Source: Lachnoanaerobaculum sp. ICM7
Lineage (GTDB): Bacteria > Bacillota > Clostridia > Lachnospirales > Lachnospiraceae
Length of the DNA stretch: 64,000 bases
Direction: 5' to 3'
NCBI RefSeq assembly: GCF_000287675.1
Contig: NZ_ALJL01000005.1
Location: 1-64,000 of the forward strand
The notes beneath the pieces were generated by a model. The model was not told where the DNA came from and did no database searches. It saw only the letters and a list, made by a program, of their open reading frames with translations. Shown piece by piece: positions 27,371-37,072 of the stretch (within the stretch, counting starts at the first letter, position 1; each line of letters starts with the position of its first letter). A program made the translations under genes and the position numbers.

Positions 27371-28486
27371 CTAACTTAATCTCTTACAATAATAATTTGA
27401 TGATACTTGTACGATAAAACCTTCCAATTCAAGTAATAAAAGTGAGCTAAGCACTTGAGAGATGTCTAAAGCGCTTTCTTTAATTATGTCATCTATATAT
27501 TTCGGTTTTAAATCAAGGCAACTATAAACCTTTTTATCATTCTTTGCAAGTATATTAGCGTTTTTTTCATCATATACTTGAATTTTTTTATCAACATTAA
27601 GATCAAGTGCTTCCAAAATATCCGTAGGTGAGGTTATAATACCTGCACCGTCAGATATCAATTTATTACATCCAAGACTCATACAATCTGTTATTCTACC
27701 GGGAAGTGCAAACACTTCTCTGCCCTGTTCTATGGCATGTGTAGCTGTTATAAGTGAACCTGACTTTAATCTCGCTTCAATTACTACAGTAATATCCGCC
27801 AGACCTGAAATAATACGATTTCTAATAGGAAAATTAAACTTTAAAGGATTTGTACCCAAAGGAAATTCAGATATAACACCCCCAAAGCCTTCATTACATA
27901 ACTTATTGTATAGAGTAAAATTGCTATCAGGATAACATACATTTACTCCTGTGCCAAGTACTGCATAAGTTTTTCCTTTAGAAATAACAGCACCTTCATG
28001 TGCCATGCTGTCAACGCCAAGTGCCATACCGCTTATTATATCCACATCATTTGCCGCAAGTTCCTGTGCAATGAACTTTGCCATTCCAAGTCCATATTCA
28101 CTTGCACCTCTACTGCCCACTATTGCCACACTCTTTCTCTGTCTTGGAATATCACCTTTTACAAATATGCCGAAAGGATAATCTCTCAAGTCCAAAAGCT
28201 TTTTTGGATATTCATCTTCAAATGGAAGAATAAATTTTATTTTTCTTTCATCCAAAGACAGATATTTTTCATGTAGTTCATTTAGTTTGATTTTTAATCC
28301 TAAAACAGCCTTAATTTGCTTTTCTCTTAGTTTTACTTTCATTTTTAAATTTTCAAAGTTCATTTCAAAAATACTGTACAAAGGCTTTATATTCTCATAT
28401 ATAGCACGCTTTGAAGCATAACCAAGCTCCGCTAAACTTGACAGAAAAAACATTGCTTCTCTATCTGAGATATTATTTATCTGCAT
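27371..28486 (-). CDS. dprA: DNA-processing protein DprA
   Basis: Loads RecA on incoming single-stranded DNA during transformation. The Rossmann-like core is visible: VAIVGSRGASEYGLGMAKFI, DIISGMALGVDSMAHEGAV, TYAVLGTGVNVCYP and ITATHAIEQGREVFALPGRI. The C-terminal DprA winged-helix domain covers about residues 310-371. The 371-residue length is normal. It is 9 bases downstream of yifB. The competence-like pairing dprA-yifB/comM suggests, but does not prove, natural transformation. Confidence 0.96.
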   Translation of the reverse strand: MQINNISDREAMFFLSSLAELGYASKRAIYENIKPLYSIFEMNFENLKMKVKLREKQIKAVLGLKIKLNELHEKYLSLDERKIKFILPFEDEYPKKLLDLRDYPFGIFVKGDIPRQRKSVAIVGSRGASEYGLGMAKFIAQELAANDVDIISGMALGVDSMAHEGAVISKGKTYAVLGTGVNVCYPDSNFTLYNKLCNEGFGGVISEFPLGTNPLKFNFPIRNRIISGLADITVVIEARLKSGSLITATHAIEQGREVFALPGRITDCMSLGCNKLISDGAGIITSPTDILEALDLNVDKKIQVYDEKNANILAKNDKKVYSCLDLKPKYIDDIIKESALDISQVLSSLLLLELEGFIVQVSSNYYCKRLS

Positions 28487-28495
28487 ATATCCTCC

Positions 28496-30010
28496 TTACC
28501 AATATTTATCTTCTAAAGAGCGATATGATATAGCCTCACATATATCATCATGCTCAATATTTTTATGTTCATTAAAGTCGGCAACTGTCCTTGCAACTTT
28601 TAATATTTTATGAAGTCCTCTTACGCTCATTTTCTTCATCTCATATAAATCAGATAGGAAAACATCATCATTCTTTTTTAAATTGCAAAATTTATTTATA
28701 AGACCTGCCGGAATTTCAGAGTTATAAGAAAACCCATAATCTTTATATCGGTTCAGCTGTATCTGCCTTACTTTTTCTATGTAGCTTTTTATTTCCTCAC
28801 TGCTGATATTTTTAAAATCACCCTTAAGTTCCTCATACTTTATCAAAGAAGTTTCAACTGTAATATCTATTCTGTCAAGTAAAGGTTTTGATATTCGTGA
28901 CAGATATTTCTTTACTTGTGCCTCATTACAACTGCATTTGCTTCTGTCAGGATAGTATCCGCATTTACAAGGATTTGTAGCGGCCACCAGCATAAAATCG
29001 GCAGGATACTCAATACTTGCATTTACTCTTGCAATACTGACTGTTTTATTTTCCATAGGCTGCCTGAGTACTTCTATGGTATTTGTCTTAAACTCAGCCA
29101 ACTCATCTAGAAACAGCACTCCCTTATGTGCCAGAGAAATCTCACCAGGCTTAGGTATCCTTCCACCTCCTGAAAGTGCCTGTGGAGAAACACTGTGATG
29201 TGGATCCCTATATGGTCTTATCTTTAATACAGGCTCTTTTGAATTAAGCAGTCCGCATACGCTGTATATCTTTGAAACTTCCAAAGCCTCTTCATCACTC
29301 ATATTAGGCATTATTCCCGGAATTCTTTTTGCAATCATACTTTTACCTGTACCTGCAGGTCCTATAAATAATATGTTATGCCTTCCTGCAACAGCAATCT
29401 GTACAGCCCTTTTTAGTAATATCTGTCCGTTTACATCTGAAAAGTCACTGTATTCTTTTCTATCAGGAATTTGTGTTTGAATATTTTCTGAATAAGTTTT
29501 TTCACCGTTTAGAATTTCAATAAGATCTTTTAGATTTTTTATTCCGAAATTTTTAATGCCTGTAACTATATTTGCCTCTGCCAGATTATCATATGGAAGA
29601 AAAACATTTTCAAAGTCGTTTTCTTTTGCAAAAATCACAATCGGTAGTATACCTCTTATAGGAAGTAATTCACCGCTTAGTGAAAGCTCTCCCACAAAGA
29701 GTGATTTGTTTAATATATTTGATTTTATTGTTCCAAGTGCCTCAAGTATTGATATGGCAATAGGTAAATCATAGCCACAACCTTCTTTTTTAATTTCTGC
29801 GGGGGAAAGATTAATAACGATTTTTCTGGGATAAAAAGAATATTTAGAATTTTTTATTGCGGTCTTTACTCTGTCTGCCGCCTCTTTGACTTCACCGGAT
29901 AGAGAACCTATAAGAATTATTCCCGGTAGACCGTCACCAATATCGGTTTCACAACAGACATGAAATGCATTGATACCTAAAAGACCTGCTGTATGTATTT
30001 TACTAAGCAT
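28496..30010 (-). CDS. YifB/ComM-family Mg-chelatase-like AAA+ ATPase
   Basis: 504 residues: an N-terminal Lon-protease-like fold domain (GLPGIILIGSLSGEVKEAAD, KIVINLSPAEIKKEGCGYDL), an AAA+ core (FIGPAGTGKSMIAKRIPGIM, LFLDELAEFKTNTIEVLRQP, VAATNPCKCGYYP with the characteristic cysteines) and a C-terminal helical domain. ComM in some bacteria is a branch-migration helicase in transformation. The start at 30010 has AGGAG upstream. Confidence 0.94.
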   Translation of the reverse strand: MLSKIHTAGLLGINAFHVCCETDIGDGLPGIILIGSLSGEVKEAADRVKTAIKNSKYSFYPRKIVINLSPAEIKKEGCGYDLPIAISILEALGTIKSNILNKSLFVGELSLSGELLPIRGILPIVIFAKENDFENVFLPYDNLAEANIVTGIKNFGIKNLKDLIEILNGEKTYSENIQTQIPDRKEYSDFSDVNGQILLKRAVQIAVAGRHNILFIGPAGTGKSMIAKRIPGIMPNMSDEEALEVSKIYSVCGLLNSKEPVLKIRPYRDPHHSVSPQALSGGGRIPKPGEISLAHKGVLFLDELAEFKTNTIEVLRQPMENKTVSIARVNASIEYPADFMLVAATNPCKCGYYPDRSKCSCNEAQVKKYLSRISKPLLDRIDITVETSLIKYEELKGDFKNISSEEIKSYIEKVRQIQLNRYKDYGFSYNSEIPAGLINKFCNLKKNDDVFLSDLYEMKKMSVRGLHKILKVARTVADFNEHKNIEHDDICEAISYRSLEDKYW

Positions 30011-30027
30011 AATCTCCTTTATAAACC

Positions 30028-30051
30028 GCCTTACGGAAAACTCCGTAAGGC
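30028..30051 (-). terminator. Strong hairpin between galE and yifB
   Basis: Perfect 10-base arms GCCTTACGGA and TCCGTAAGGC with a 4-base loop, 14 bases past the galE stop. The T tract after it is poor on both strands, so it may end galE transcripts inefficiently or protect their 3' end. Confidence 0.5.
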
Positions 30052-30064
30052 AGATAATTTATAT

Positions 30065-31132
30065 TTATTTTTTAACAACTGAACCGTCTTTTCTAACTAC
30101 TATATCAGAGCTCTCCTCTTCAAACCCGTTCGGATTTGCTTTTTGCCATCTGAAAGAGTCTCTGCACATATCTTCAATATTTTTCTCAGCCTTCCAGCCA
30201 AGTTCTTTAAACGCAAGTGAAGGATCTGCATAACATGCAGGTACATCACCTGCTCTTCTGTCTTTGAATACATAATTGATCTTTAAATCATTTACTTTTT
30301 CAAATGCATTTATTACATCAAGTACACTGTATCCGATACCTGTTCCAAGATTGTAAATATCCACCTTTCCGGGATCTCTCATCATCTTTTCAAGAGCCTT
30401 CACATGTCCCTTTGCAAGGTCAACAACATGGATATAGTCTCTTACACATGTACCGTCTTTAGTATCGTAGTCGTTTCCGAATACTCCAAGGCATACAAGT
30501 TTACCTACAGCAACCTGCGTAATATAAGGTAAGAGATTGTTTGGAATTCCCTTTGGATTTTCACCGATTCTACCTGACTCATGTGCTCCTATCGGATTGA
30601 AATATCTTAAAAGCATAACTGAGAATTTGTCATTTGCAGTATGAAGATCTGTCAAGATCTGCTCAAGCATTCCCTTTGTTCTTCCATATGGATTTGTTAT
30701 AACACCAAGAGGTGCATCCTCTGTAATAGGAACTACTTTAGGATCTCCGTATACTGTTGCACTGGATGAAAATACTATCTTTTCCACTCCGAACTCTCTC
30801 ATTACTTCACATAAAATAAGAGTTCCGGTAATATTATTGTGATAATATTCAAGCGGCTTATATACAGACTCTCCAACCGCCTTTAATCCTGCAAAATGTA
30901 TAACTGCATCTATATTATTTTCTTTAAATACATTTGTAAGAGCCTTTCGGTTCAACAAATCAACCTCATAGAAACGTAAAGACTTTCCTGTAATCTCTTC
31001 CACTCTCTTAAGTGATTCCTTTGAAGAATTTACCAAATTGTCTACTACAACCACTTCATAACCTGCATTCAACAATTCAACACAAGTATGACTTCCGATA
31101 TAACCGGCACCACCGGTAACTAATATTGCCAT
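30065..31132 (-). CDS. galE: UDP-glucose 4-epimerase
   Basis: Extended short-chain dehydrogenase that interconverts UDP-glucose and UDP-galactose. NAD site ILVTGGAGYIGSHTC, catalytic SSSATVYGD and YGRTKG (Tyr-x-x-x-Lys), and CVRDYIHVVDLAKGHV are family signatures. 355 residues, about 15 longer than usual because of a charged tail (SSDIVVRKDGSVVKK). Its own promoter lies upstream and a hairpin follows. Confidence 0.96.
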   Translation of the reverse strand: MAILVTGGAGYIGSHTCVELLNAGYEVVVVDNLVNSSKESLKRVEEITGKSLRFYEVDLLNRKALTNVFKENNIDAVIHFAGLKAVGESVYKPLEYYHNNITGTLILCEVMREFGVEKIVFSSSATVYGDPKVVPITEDAPLGVITNPYGRTKGMLEQILTDLHTANDKFSVMLLRYFNPIGAHESGRIGENPKGIPNNLLPYITQVAVGKLVCLGVFGNDYDTKDGTCVRDYIHVVDLAKGHVKALEKMMRDPGKVDIYNLGTGIGYSVLDVINAFEKVNDLKINYVFKDRRAGDVPACYADPSLAFKELGWKAEKNIEDMCRDSFRWQKANPNGFEEESSDIVVRKDGSVVKK

Positions 31133-31192
31133 AATCCCTCCATAATATCCGGAATATCAATAAAAACTGTTATAAACCTATTGATTATTTAA

Positions 31193-31221
31193 ATTTTATA
31201 ATAAAATATATATTAAATCAA
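31193..31221 (-). promoter_or_regulatory. Probable galE promoter
   Basis: On the minus strand TTGATT (31221-31216), a 17-base spacer and TAAAAT (31198-31193), about 60 bases before the galE ATG. Confidence 0.55.
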
Positions 31222-31242
31222 CAAATTTTTTCAATAATATGC

Positions 31243-32421
31243 TTAATGATGGAAAAGCCTAACGCCTGTGAATGCCATTGTTATTTTGTATTTATTACAA
31301 CATTCTATAACTGCATCATCTCTTAAAGAGCCTCCCGGTTGTGCAATAAATTCCACTCCGCTTCTTTGTACTCTTTCAATATTATCACTGAACGGGAAGA
31401 ATGCATCTGAACCAAGGCTTACACCATTTAGATTCTTTAGCCAATCTTTTTTTTCTTCCCTTGTAAATTCCTTCGGTTTTTGTGTAAAGATATGCTCCCA
31501 CATACCGTCTGTTAAAAGTTCCTCTACACTGTTATCGCCTATATAAACATCAATAGCATTGTCCCTGTCCGCTCTTTTTATTCCTTCTTTAAAAGGAAGA
31601 TTAAGCACACATTCAGCCTGCCTTAAAAACCAGTTATCCGCCTTATTTCCTGCAAGTCTTGTACAATGTATTCTTGACTGCTGCCCCGCTCCTATACCTA
31701 TTGCCTGTCCGTCTTTTACATAGCAAACAGAATTTGACTGAGTATACTTTAAAATTATTAAAGATATAAGCAGATCAAGTTTTGCACTCTCAGGCAAATC
31801 TTTGTTTTCAGTCACAATATTTTCAAGCAGGCTCATATTTATATCCAAATCATTATGTCCCTGTTCAAATGTAATACCGAAGACCTGCTTCTTTTCCGAT
31901 TTCTCCGGAATATAGTTTTCATCTATTTGAATAACATTATATTTTCCGTTCTTCTTAGACTGAAGTATTTCAAGTGCTTCATCGCTGTATCCGGGCGCTA
32001 TAACACCGTCAGATACTTCTCTCTTTATAAGTATAGCGGTTTCTTTATCGCAAATATCACTGAGAGCGATAAAATCACCGAATGATGACATTCTGTCCGC
32101 CCCTCTGGCTCTTGCATATGCACAGGCCAGAGGTGAAAGTTTTTCATCCTCCACCCAATATATCTTCTTTAAAACATCATTAAGCATAAGTCCTATTCCC
32201 GCACCTGCAGGTGATACATGTTTAAAGCTTGTTGCGGAAGGTAAAGAGCTTATCTTTTTTAACTCTGAAACAAGTTGCCACCCGTTTAAAGCATCCAATA
32301 GATTTATATAACCCGGATTTCCGCTAAGTACCTTTATGGGAAGTTCATCACCGTTTTCCATAAAAATTTTTGCAGGTTTTTGATTAGGGTTACAACCATA
32401 CTTTAAAATCAACTCTTTCAT
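31243..32421 (-). CDS. Stand-alone AICAR transformylase (5-aminoimidazole-4-carboxamide ribotide formyltransferase)
   Basis: Catalyses the penultimate step of IMP synthesis, formyl transfer from 10-formyl-THF to AICAR. Equivalent to the C-terminal domain of PurH: the Lys-His motif is in ATSFKHVSPAGAG, later RADRMSSFGDFIALSD, YTQSNSVCYVKDGQAIGIGA, SDAFFPFSDNIE and AQPGGSLRDDAVI. At 392 residues the N-terminal MGS-like IMP cyclohydrolase domain of bifunctional PurH is missing. The missing activity is supplied by the gene directly upstream, which ends on the first base of this one. Confidence 0.92.
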   Translation of the reverse strand: MKELILKYGCNPNQKPAKIFMENGDELPIKVLSGNPGYINLLDALNGWQLVSELKKISSLPSATSFKHVSPAGAGIGLMLNDVLKKIYWVEDEKLSPLACAYARARGADRMSSFGDFIALSDICDKETAILIKREVSDGVIAPGYSDEALEILQSKKNGKYNVIQIDENYIPEKSEKKQVFGITFEQGHNDLDINMSLLENIVTENKDLPESAKLDLLISLIILKYTQSNSVCYVKDGQAIGIGAGQQSRIHCTRLAGNKADNWFLRQAECVLNLPFKEGIKRADRDNAIDVYIGDNSVEELLTDGMWEHIFTQKPKEFTREEKKDWLKNLNGVSLGSDAFFPFSDNIERVQRSGVEFIAQPGGSLRDDAVIECCNKYKITMAFTGVRLFHH

Positions 32422-33122
32422 TACATACCCTCCAGCTTATTCTTTATAACCTGTATATATTCACCGGTTTCCAAATTTATATACCTGACTGCCAAAGATA
32501 TTTTATTTTCTGAATCAAGAGAGTTCCAAAGTTTTTCACTGAATTCATCTATATCTCCGCTTATCTGTATTTTTTTCGGTTCACCTTCAAAACTTTTTAG
32601 AGGATCCGAATTTTCTTTGTAGGTATGAATCAAAAATCCCTCACCCGGTTTCGGATTATCATAATTATAGAAAAATCTTAAAGTCTGATTTTCATCACCT
32701 TCATCACTTTTTAATATAGAAAATTTAAGTTTAAGTCTGTCTTTCAGTTCAATAAGTCCTGATATTCTTGGTGTAAAATTCGGTGCATCAGGTTCAAAAG
32801 TTCTTGTATACAGTGCATCTTCAAAGCTTTTACCGGTCTTTAGATATTCATAAATCGTGTCCGTTTGATCACCGTTTGTTACTATTACATTATTTCCAAA
32901 TACTTTTACAGGAGAATAGATAATTAAAGACGGATCGTTCAGCAGACTTTCATCAAAAGCCTTTGTCCTTATATCATCGCCATACACATCAAATATTCTG
33001 TTTCTTGAATTTACACTTCTCCCCATGATAAAGTAGGCGAAAACGACATTCTTACCGTCCTCAGACTTTCCAAGTATAATTCCTCTACCCGGATACTCTA
33101 ATTTTGACAGATACTTAAACAT
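32421..33122 (-). CDS. PurO-type IMP cyclohydrolase
   Basis: 233-residue protein with the pattern of the IMP_cyclohyd (PurO) family first known from archaea: KLEYPGRGIILGKSEDGKNV, then FAYFIMGRSVNSRNRIF near the start (conserved Arg/Asn cluster), and NFTPRISGLIEL in the middle. It would close the IMP ring from FAICAR. It sits immediately upstream of the stand-alone AICAR transformylase with touching ends, and together they replace bifunctional PurH. Unrelated in sequence to the PurH N-domain. It starts 8 bases after the ABC permease gene, so it may share that message. Confidence 0.85.
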   Translation of the reverse strand: MFKYLSKLEYPGRGIILGKSEDGKNVVFAYFIMGRSVNSRNRIFDVYGDDIRTKAFDESLLNDPSLIIYSPVKVFGNNVIVTNGDQTDTIYEYLKTGKSFEDALYTRTFEPDAPNFTPRISGLIELKDRLKLKFSILKSDEGDENQTLRFFYNYDNPKPGEGFLIHTYKENSDPLKSFEGEPKKIQISGDIDEFSEKLWNSLDSENKISLAVRYINLETGEYIQVIKNKLEGM

Positions 33123-33130
33123 AAAACCTC

Positions 33131-34492
33131 CTAATCGTTTCTAAGTGCAGTTAGCGGACTTAGCTTCATTGCTCTTAAAGAAGGGAAAAAACCTGCCAGC
33201 ATGCCTATAATAACTGCAAAAATAATTGCAGATATTACAAGCCATGGCGGTATTCTTGATATATTTCCGTCTACTCCGGAAACAGCCACCGCCACGCCAA
33301 GAGCATTGATTACAATTGAAATAATAAAACTAAAAACAACTCCGGTCAAGCCTCCAATAAGTCCAATAGCGCCCGATTCTATAAGGAACATATCTCTTAT
33401 TCGATTCATATCACAGCCTAAAACCTTCATAATTCCGATTTCTTTGGTTCTTTCATATATACTCATCATCATAGTATTTGCAATACCTATAGAAGCAACA
33501 AACAATGAAACTGCACCTATACCTCCAAGTACCATCTGAATCATATTTGTAGAGGCTTTACTTTGTTCAATCCACTCCATCTGTGACTCGGCCTGAAAAC
33601 CCATATCTGTTATTTGCTTTTGAACTGTCAAAACATTTTTCATATCATCCACATATATCTTGGCAGAATCATACACCAGATACTTTAAAGGCTTACCTTT
33701 CTTTGTTGTAGGTTGATTTGGAATAGGTTTGTTTTTATAGACTTTCTTAAGCATTACTTTTAAAGCATCTATATTACAATATATTCCGAAGCTGAAATTA
33801 TTGTAACTGTCATAATCATCCATTAAAGCACCTCCCTTTACCACACCTGCAGTATCTATAATATACTTCTTTGGCGGTTTCGGTGCATTCTCTCCTCCGG
33901 CATTTGCCTTATCATAGCCTTCAGTATCAAAAATAACAAACATGGGCTTGTTGTAGTCCACATTTGGAAGTTTGTTAGTCTCATAAAATGATTCATTAGG
34001 CTTTTTAGGATTCTGAAAATCTTTAATAACAAAATTTCCATATACAAATTCAAGATTTTTCTTATCTGTAGGAATATGACCGCTCTCAAGTTTTATTTCA
34101 GCCATATATTCTTCATTAACTCCGTTTATTTGAGTGTTTTGCATATAAGGTCCCTGCATTATAATTACATAAGTTGACAACACCGGAGATACTCCTTCAA
34201 CATGCTCTATTTTCGAAAATGTTTCAATAGTATCATCCTTTATACGCAAAGGTTCCGTCTTTTTATTTGATGAATCATCTTGTCTGTTGTATGGAACAGT
34301 AACATCTATAGCCTTTAGTGATCCCGACTGTGCTATGCTCTCTTTATTTAATTCATCAAGCCCGATACCAAGTGACAGCATTGTTACAACGGAAGCCGTA
34401 CCTATAAGTACACCCAGTACTGTAAGTACAGTTCTAAGCTTTCTTCTTTTCAGGTTTGAAATACTTAATTTAAGTAAATCAAGCAGTTTCAT
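33131..34492 (-). CDS. MacB-like ABC transporter permease
   Basis: 453 residues with the MacB/FtsX layout: one N-terminal helix (LRTVLTVLGVLIGTASVVTM), a large extracytoplasmic domain of about 250 residues, and three C-terminal helices starting at GGIGAVSLFVASIGIANTMM, with the cytoplasmic motif YERTKEIGIMKVLGCDMNRI between them. AAGGAG precedes the ATG. It directly follows the secreted partner gene; with the ATPase it forms a mechanotransmission-type ABC system rather than a classical importer. The substrate is unknown. Confidence 0.92.
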   Translation of the reverse strand: MKLLDLLKLSISNLKRRKLRTVLTVLGVLIGTASVVTMLSLGIGLDELNKESIAQSGSLKAIDVTVPYNRQDDSSNKKTEPLRIKDDTIETFSKIEHVEGVSPVLSTYVIIMQGPYMQNTQINGVNEEYMAEIKLESGHIPTDKKNLEFVYGNFVIKDFQNPKKPNESFYETNKLPNVDYNKPMFVIFDTEGYDKANAGGENAPKPPKKYIIDTAGVVKGGALMDDYDSYNNFSFGIYCNIDALKVMLKKVYKNKPIPNQPTTKKGKPLKYLVYDSAKIYVDDMKNVLTVQKQITDMGFQAESQMEWIEQSKASTNMIQMVLGGIGAVSLFVASIGIANTMMMSIYERTKEIGIMKVLGCDMNRIRDMFLIESGAIGLIGGLTGVVFSFIISIVINALGVAVAVSGVDGNISRIPPWLVISAIIFAVIIGMLAGFFPSLRAMKLSPLTALRND

Positions 34493-36235
34493 TTACATCT
34501 GCTCCTTTTTTGATTTTCTTTTCTTCAATATCAAAGCACCTGCTATAATAACAGACGATAAACCTCCTCCAATTATAACAGGTAAAGGATTAAATCCCCT
34601 GTTCTCTTCTTCAGGTATTTGCTGATCTGTTATATCAAAATCGGTTTCCGCCTCTTCGTTTACATTTAAGATAAAATCTCTTGTTTCCTCTGTAATATTT
34701 CCGTTTTCATCTTCATAGCTTATAGTAAGGTTTATCTTACCGTCATCTGCAGTTACGGCTTTGCCTGTCAAATTTACATCCACATTTCCGCTCTCACCTG
34801 GCTTTACATTTCCTATATAGGCTTCATTCTCCTTTATTGAATCCGCCTTAAACTTTGCCATAAGATTATAAAGAACTACCTTTCCGGTATTATTTATCTG
34901 AAATGTAATATTTGCATCATCACCAACGCTTATACTGTCAGGGTTGATTTCAAAGCTTCCGATATTCATCCTTGCCACCTGTCTTACAGGTATATCTACA
35001 CTTACCTTATCTGTTGCATTTTTATACTCAGGTGAATCATACTGCTCATTTATTGTAATTGAATATGACCTTTGATCCACGCCCGCCCTTGCACTCATCT
35101 TAAGTCTGAGCTCTGTAGTTTGATTTGCAGGCAGAGAATTCACGGCATGAGAGCTTGATCCCTGCTCCATACTGAATACCGCGCTGTCATTTGCCTTCTC
35201 CGATTCCAAAGTAAATAAAATATTGCTGGCGGCTACACTCGCAGAAGCATTCTTCATTACAATAATCAAATCAAAAGTTTCTCCGGCATATACATCCTTC
35301 GGCTCTGTTCTGTAACTGTCTACTACTATTCTTGCCTTTGTTCTGTCATTCGGATTAAACTCTCCCGGTGAAGTGGTTGTTTCATCTTTATCTTTATTTT
35401 GTATATGTACAAAAAATTGCTCTTCGGTCTTTTTTATTTCACCTTCTGTAGAGTCACGATATGTAATTTCAAGTTTTATCGGATAATAACCTGTATAGGT
35501 GTTTTTTTGTATTGCAAAACTGTAATCCAGGCTTGTAACACCGCCGCTCTCAATCTTATCAAAATGTCTGTCATAGTTGGCATCATTTATTTCAAAAGGA
35601 AAAACCGTATTGTCCTTATCCATTATCATATGAGCCGTAACATCAAAGGCTGTAAGCTTACCCGTATTTGCAAGATTTAGACCGAAGTTTAATACATCAG
35701 GATATTTACCTCGGGGTGTTGACTGTCCTTCACCCAAAGTAAACTCCACATCCTTTACAGCTTCAGATTCACTGCTGTCGGTTGTAGCGGATTTTTGAAT
35801 ATAAACATTTATATATTCCTGTATACCTCTTCCACCTTCTTTGTCATCAGCCAGATAAACCGGAATACCGTAGTAACCTTCAGGAATATCTCTTCTTACT
35901 CTTGCTGAAATAGTAATACTTTTTTTCTTACCCTTACTTATCTTTCCTACATGCTTTCTGTCCGTAGTCTCGGATGTAAGTTCAAAGGGAAATTCAATAT
36001 TTTCATCTTCTTCATCATCATAGGCTATGCCTGCCCACGCATCTGCATAGTCTGAGCCTGTTTCAACATAGAATGTTACACTCATCATTTTACCTGTTTT
36101 TCCGACAGGTATCTTATCCTGATGAAATACATTATTGCTTTCTATATTTCTTAACTTTGCAAATGATTCTACCTGCGGGATAATGACCATTAAAAGAATC
36201 ATCAAAATCCCCAAAATTTTCTTTACACCGTTCAT
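34493..36235 (-). CDS. Large secreted, membrane-anchored beta-rich protein (COG1361-like)
   Basis: 580 residues: an N-terminal signal peptide (ILGILMILLMVIIPQVESFA), about 500 residues of repeated beta-sandwich sequence with CARDB-like turns (FEINPDSISVGDDANITFQI near 410-430, YEDENGNITEETRDF), and a C-terminal helix PLPVIIGGGLSSVIIAGALI followed by KKRKSKKEQ, which would anchor it in the membrane with a short cytoplasmic tail. It lies between the ABC ATPase and the permease, so it is probably the extracytoplasmic partner of that transporter. The ligand is unknown. Confidence 0.85.
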   Translation of the reverse strand: MNGVKKILGILMILLMVIIPQVESFAKLRNIESNNVFHQDKIPVGKTGKMMSVTFYVETGSDYADAWAGIAYDDEEDENIEFPFELTSETTDRKHVGKISKGKKKSITISARVRRDIPEGYYGIPVYLADDKEGGRGIQEYINVYIQKSATTDSSESEAVKDVEFTLGEGQSTPRGKYPDVLNFGLNLANTGKLTAFDVTAHMIMDKDNTVFPFEINDANYDRHFDKIESGGVTSLDYSFAIQKNTYTGYYPIKLEITYRDSTEGEIKKTEEQFFVHIQNKDKDETTTSPGEFNPNDRTKARIVVDSYRTEPKDVYAGETFDLIIVMKNASASVAASNILFTLESEKANDSAVFSMEQGSSSHAVNSLPANQTTELRLKMSARAGVDQRSYSITINEQYDSPEYKNATDKVSVDIPVRQVARMNIGSFEINPDSISVGDDANITFQINNTGKVVLYNLMAKFKADSIKENEAYIGNVKPGESGNVDVNLTGKAVTADDGKINLTISYEDENGNITEETRDFILNVNEEAETDFDITDQQIPEEENRGFNPLPVIIGGGLSSVIIAGALILKKRKSKKEQM

Positions 36236-36240
36236 CTTAA

Positions 36241-36915
36241 CTAAACCGCCTTTCCATCTACAATCCTGATTTGTCTGTCCGCAACCTTAGCAATATCATT
36301 ATCATGTGTAACCATAATAAGAGTTTGATTTTCCTCTTTTACAATCTGTTTCATCAACTCAAGCACTTCAGCCGTGGTCTTTGTATCCAGATTTCCTGTA
36401 GGCTCATCTGCAAAAATTATTTTCGGCTGCATAGCGAGTGCTCTTGCTATGCCTACTCTTTGTTGCTGACCTCCACTCATGGCATTTCCGTTTTGATATA
36501 TCTGTTTTTCAAGGCCTACCAAAGTCAGATATTTCTTTGCAATTTCAACCCTTTTCTTTGCGTCAACACCTCTGAATACAAGTGGTAATGCCACATTGTC
36601 AAGTGCATTCATAGTCGGTAACAGATTATATGATTGAAAAATAAAGCCTACATTGTTTCTTCTGAATGCCACCAGTTGATTTTCTTTAAGCTTTTCAAGG
36701 TGAGTTCCGCTAATTATTATTTCACCCTTAGTCGGTTTTTCCAACCCCGCAAGCATATTAAGAAGTGTGGATTTTCCTGAACCTGACGGACCTACTATCG
36801 CCACGAACTCTCCTTTGTTTATAGTAAAGTCCAAACCGTCCAAAGCATGTACTATGTTTTCACCTGCTTTATAGAACTTATAAAGCCCTTTTACTTCAAT
36901 TATTATCTCATCCAT
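36241..36915 (-). CDS. MacB/LolD-type ABC transporter ATPase
   Basis: 224-residue ATPase with Walker A GPSGSGKSTLLNMLAG, Q-loop FIFQSYNLLP, signature MSGGQQQRVGIARALA, Walker B IIFADEPTGNLD and H-loop MVTHDN. The EPTGNLDT form is typical of the LolD/MacB class that works with FtsX-fold permeases. I prefer the ATG at 36915 (AAAGGTGAG upstream) to one at 36954. It is the first gene of the ATPase-secreted protein-permease set. Confidence 0.94.
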   Translation of the reverse strand: MDEIIIEVKGLYKFYKAGENIVHALDGLDFTINKGEFVAIVGPSGSGKSTLLNMLAGLEKPTKGEIIISGTHLEKLKENQLVAFRRNNVGFIFQSYNLLPTMNALDNVALPLVFRGVDAKKRVEIAKKYLTLVGLEKQIYQNGNAMSGGQQQRVGIARALAMQPKIIFADEPTGNLDTKTTAEVLELMKQIVKEENQTLIMVTHDNDIAKVADRQIRIVDGKAV

Positions 36916-37024
36916 TATGCTCACCTTTAATAAATACGATAATCTTCTATACACATTCTATCATAGCATATATTTTGTATATTTATCTTTTTATTTTTAA
37001 ATTATTTATGTTTTTATTAAATAT

Positions 37025-37068
37025 AAAAAAGCTGACTAATAAATGTTATACAAATATCAGTCAGCTTT
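37025..37068 (-). terminator. Terminator of the clp operon
   Basis: Minus strand: AAAGCTGACT and AGTCAGCTTT arms around a 21-base loop, followed by a T-rich tail, right after the clpC stop. Confidence 0.75.
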
Positions 37069-37072
37069 AAAA

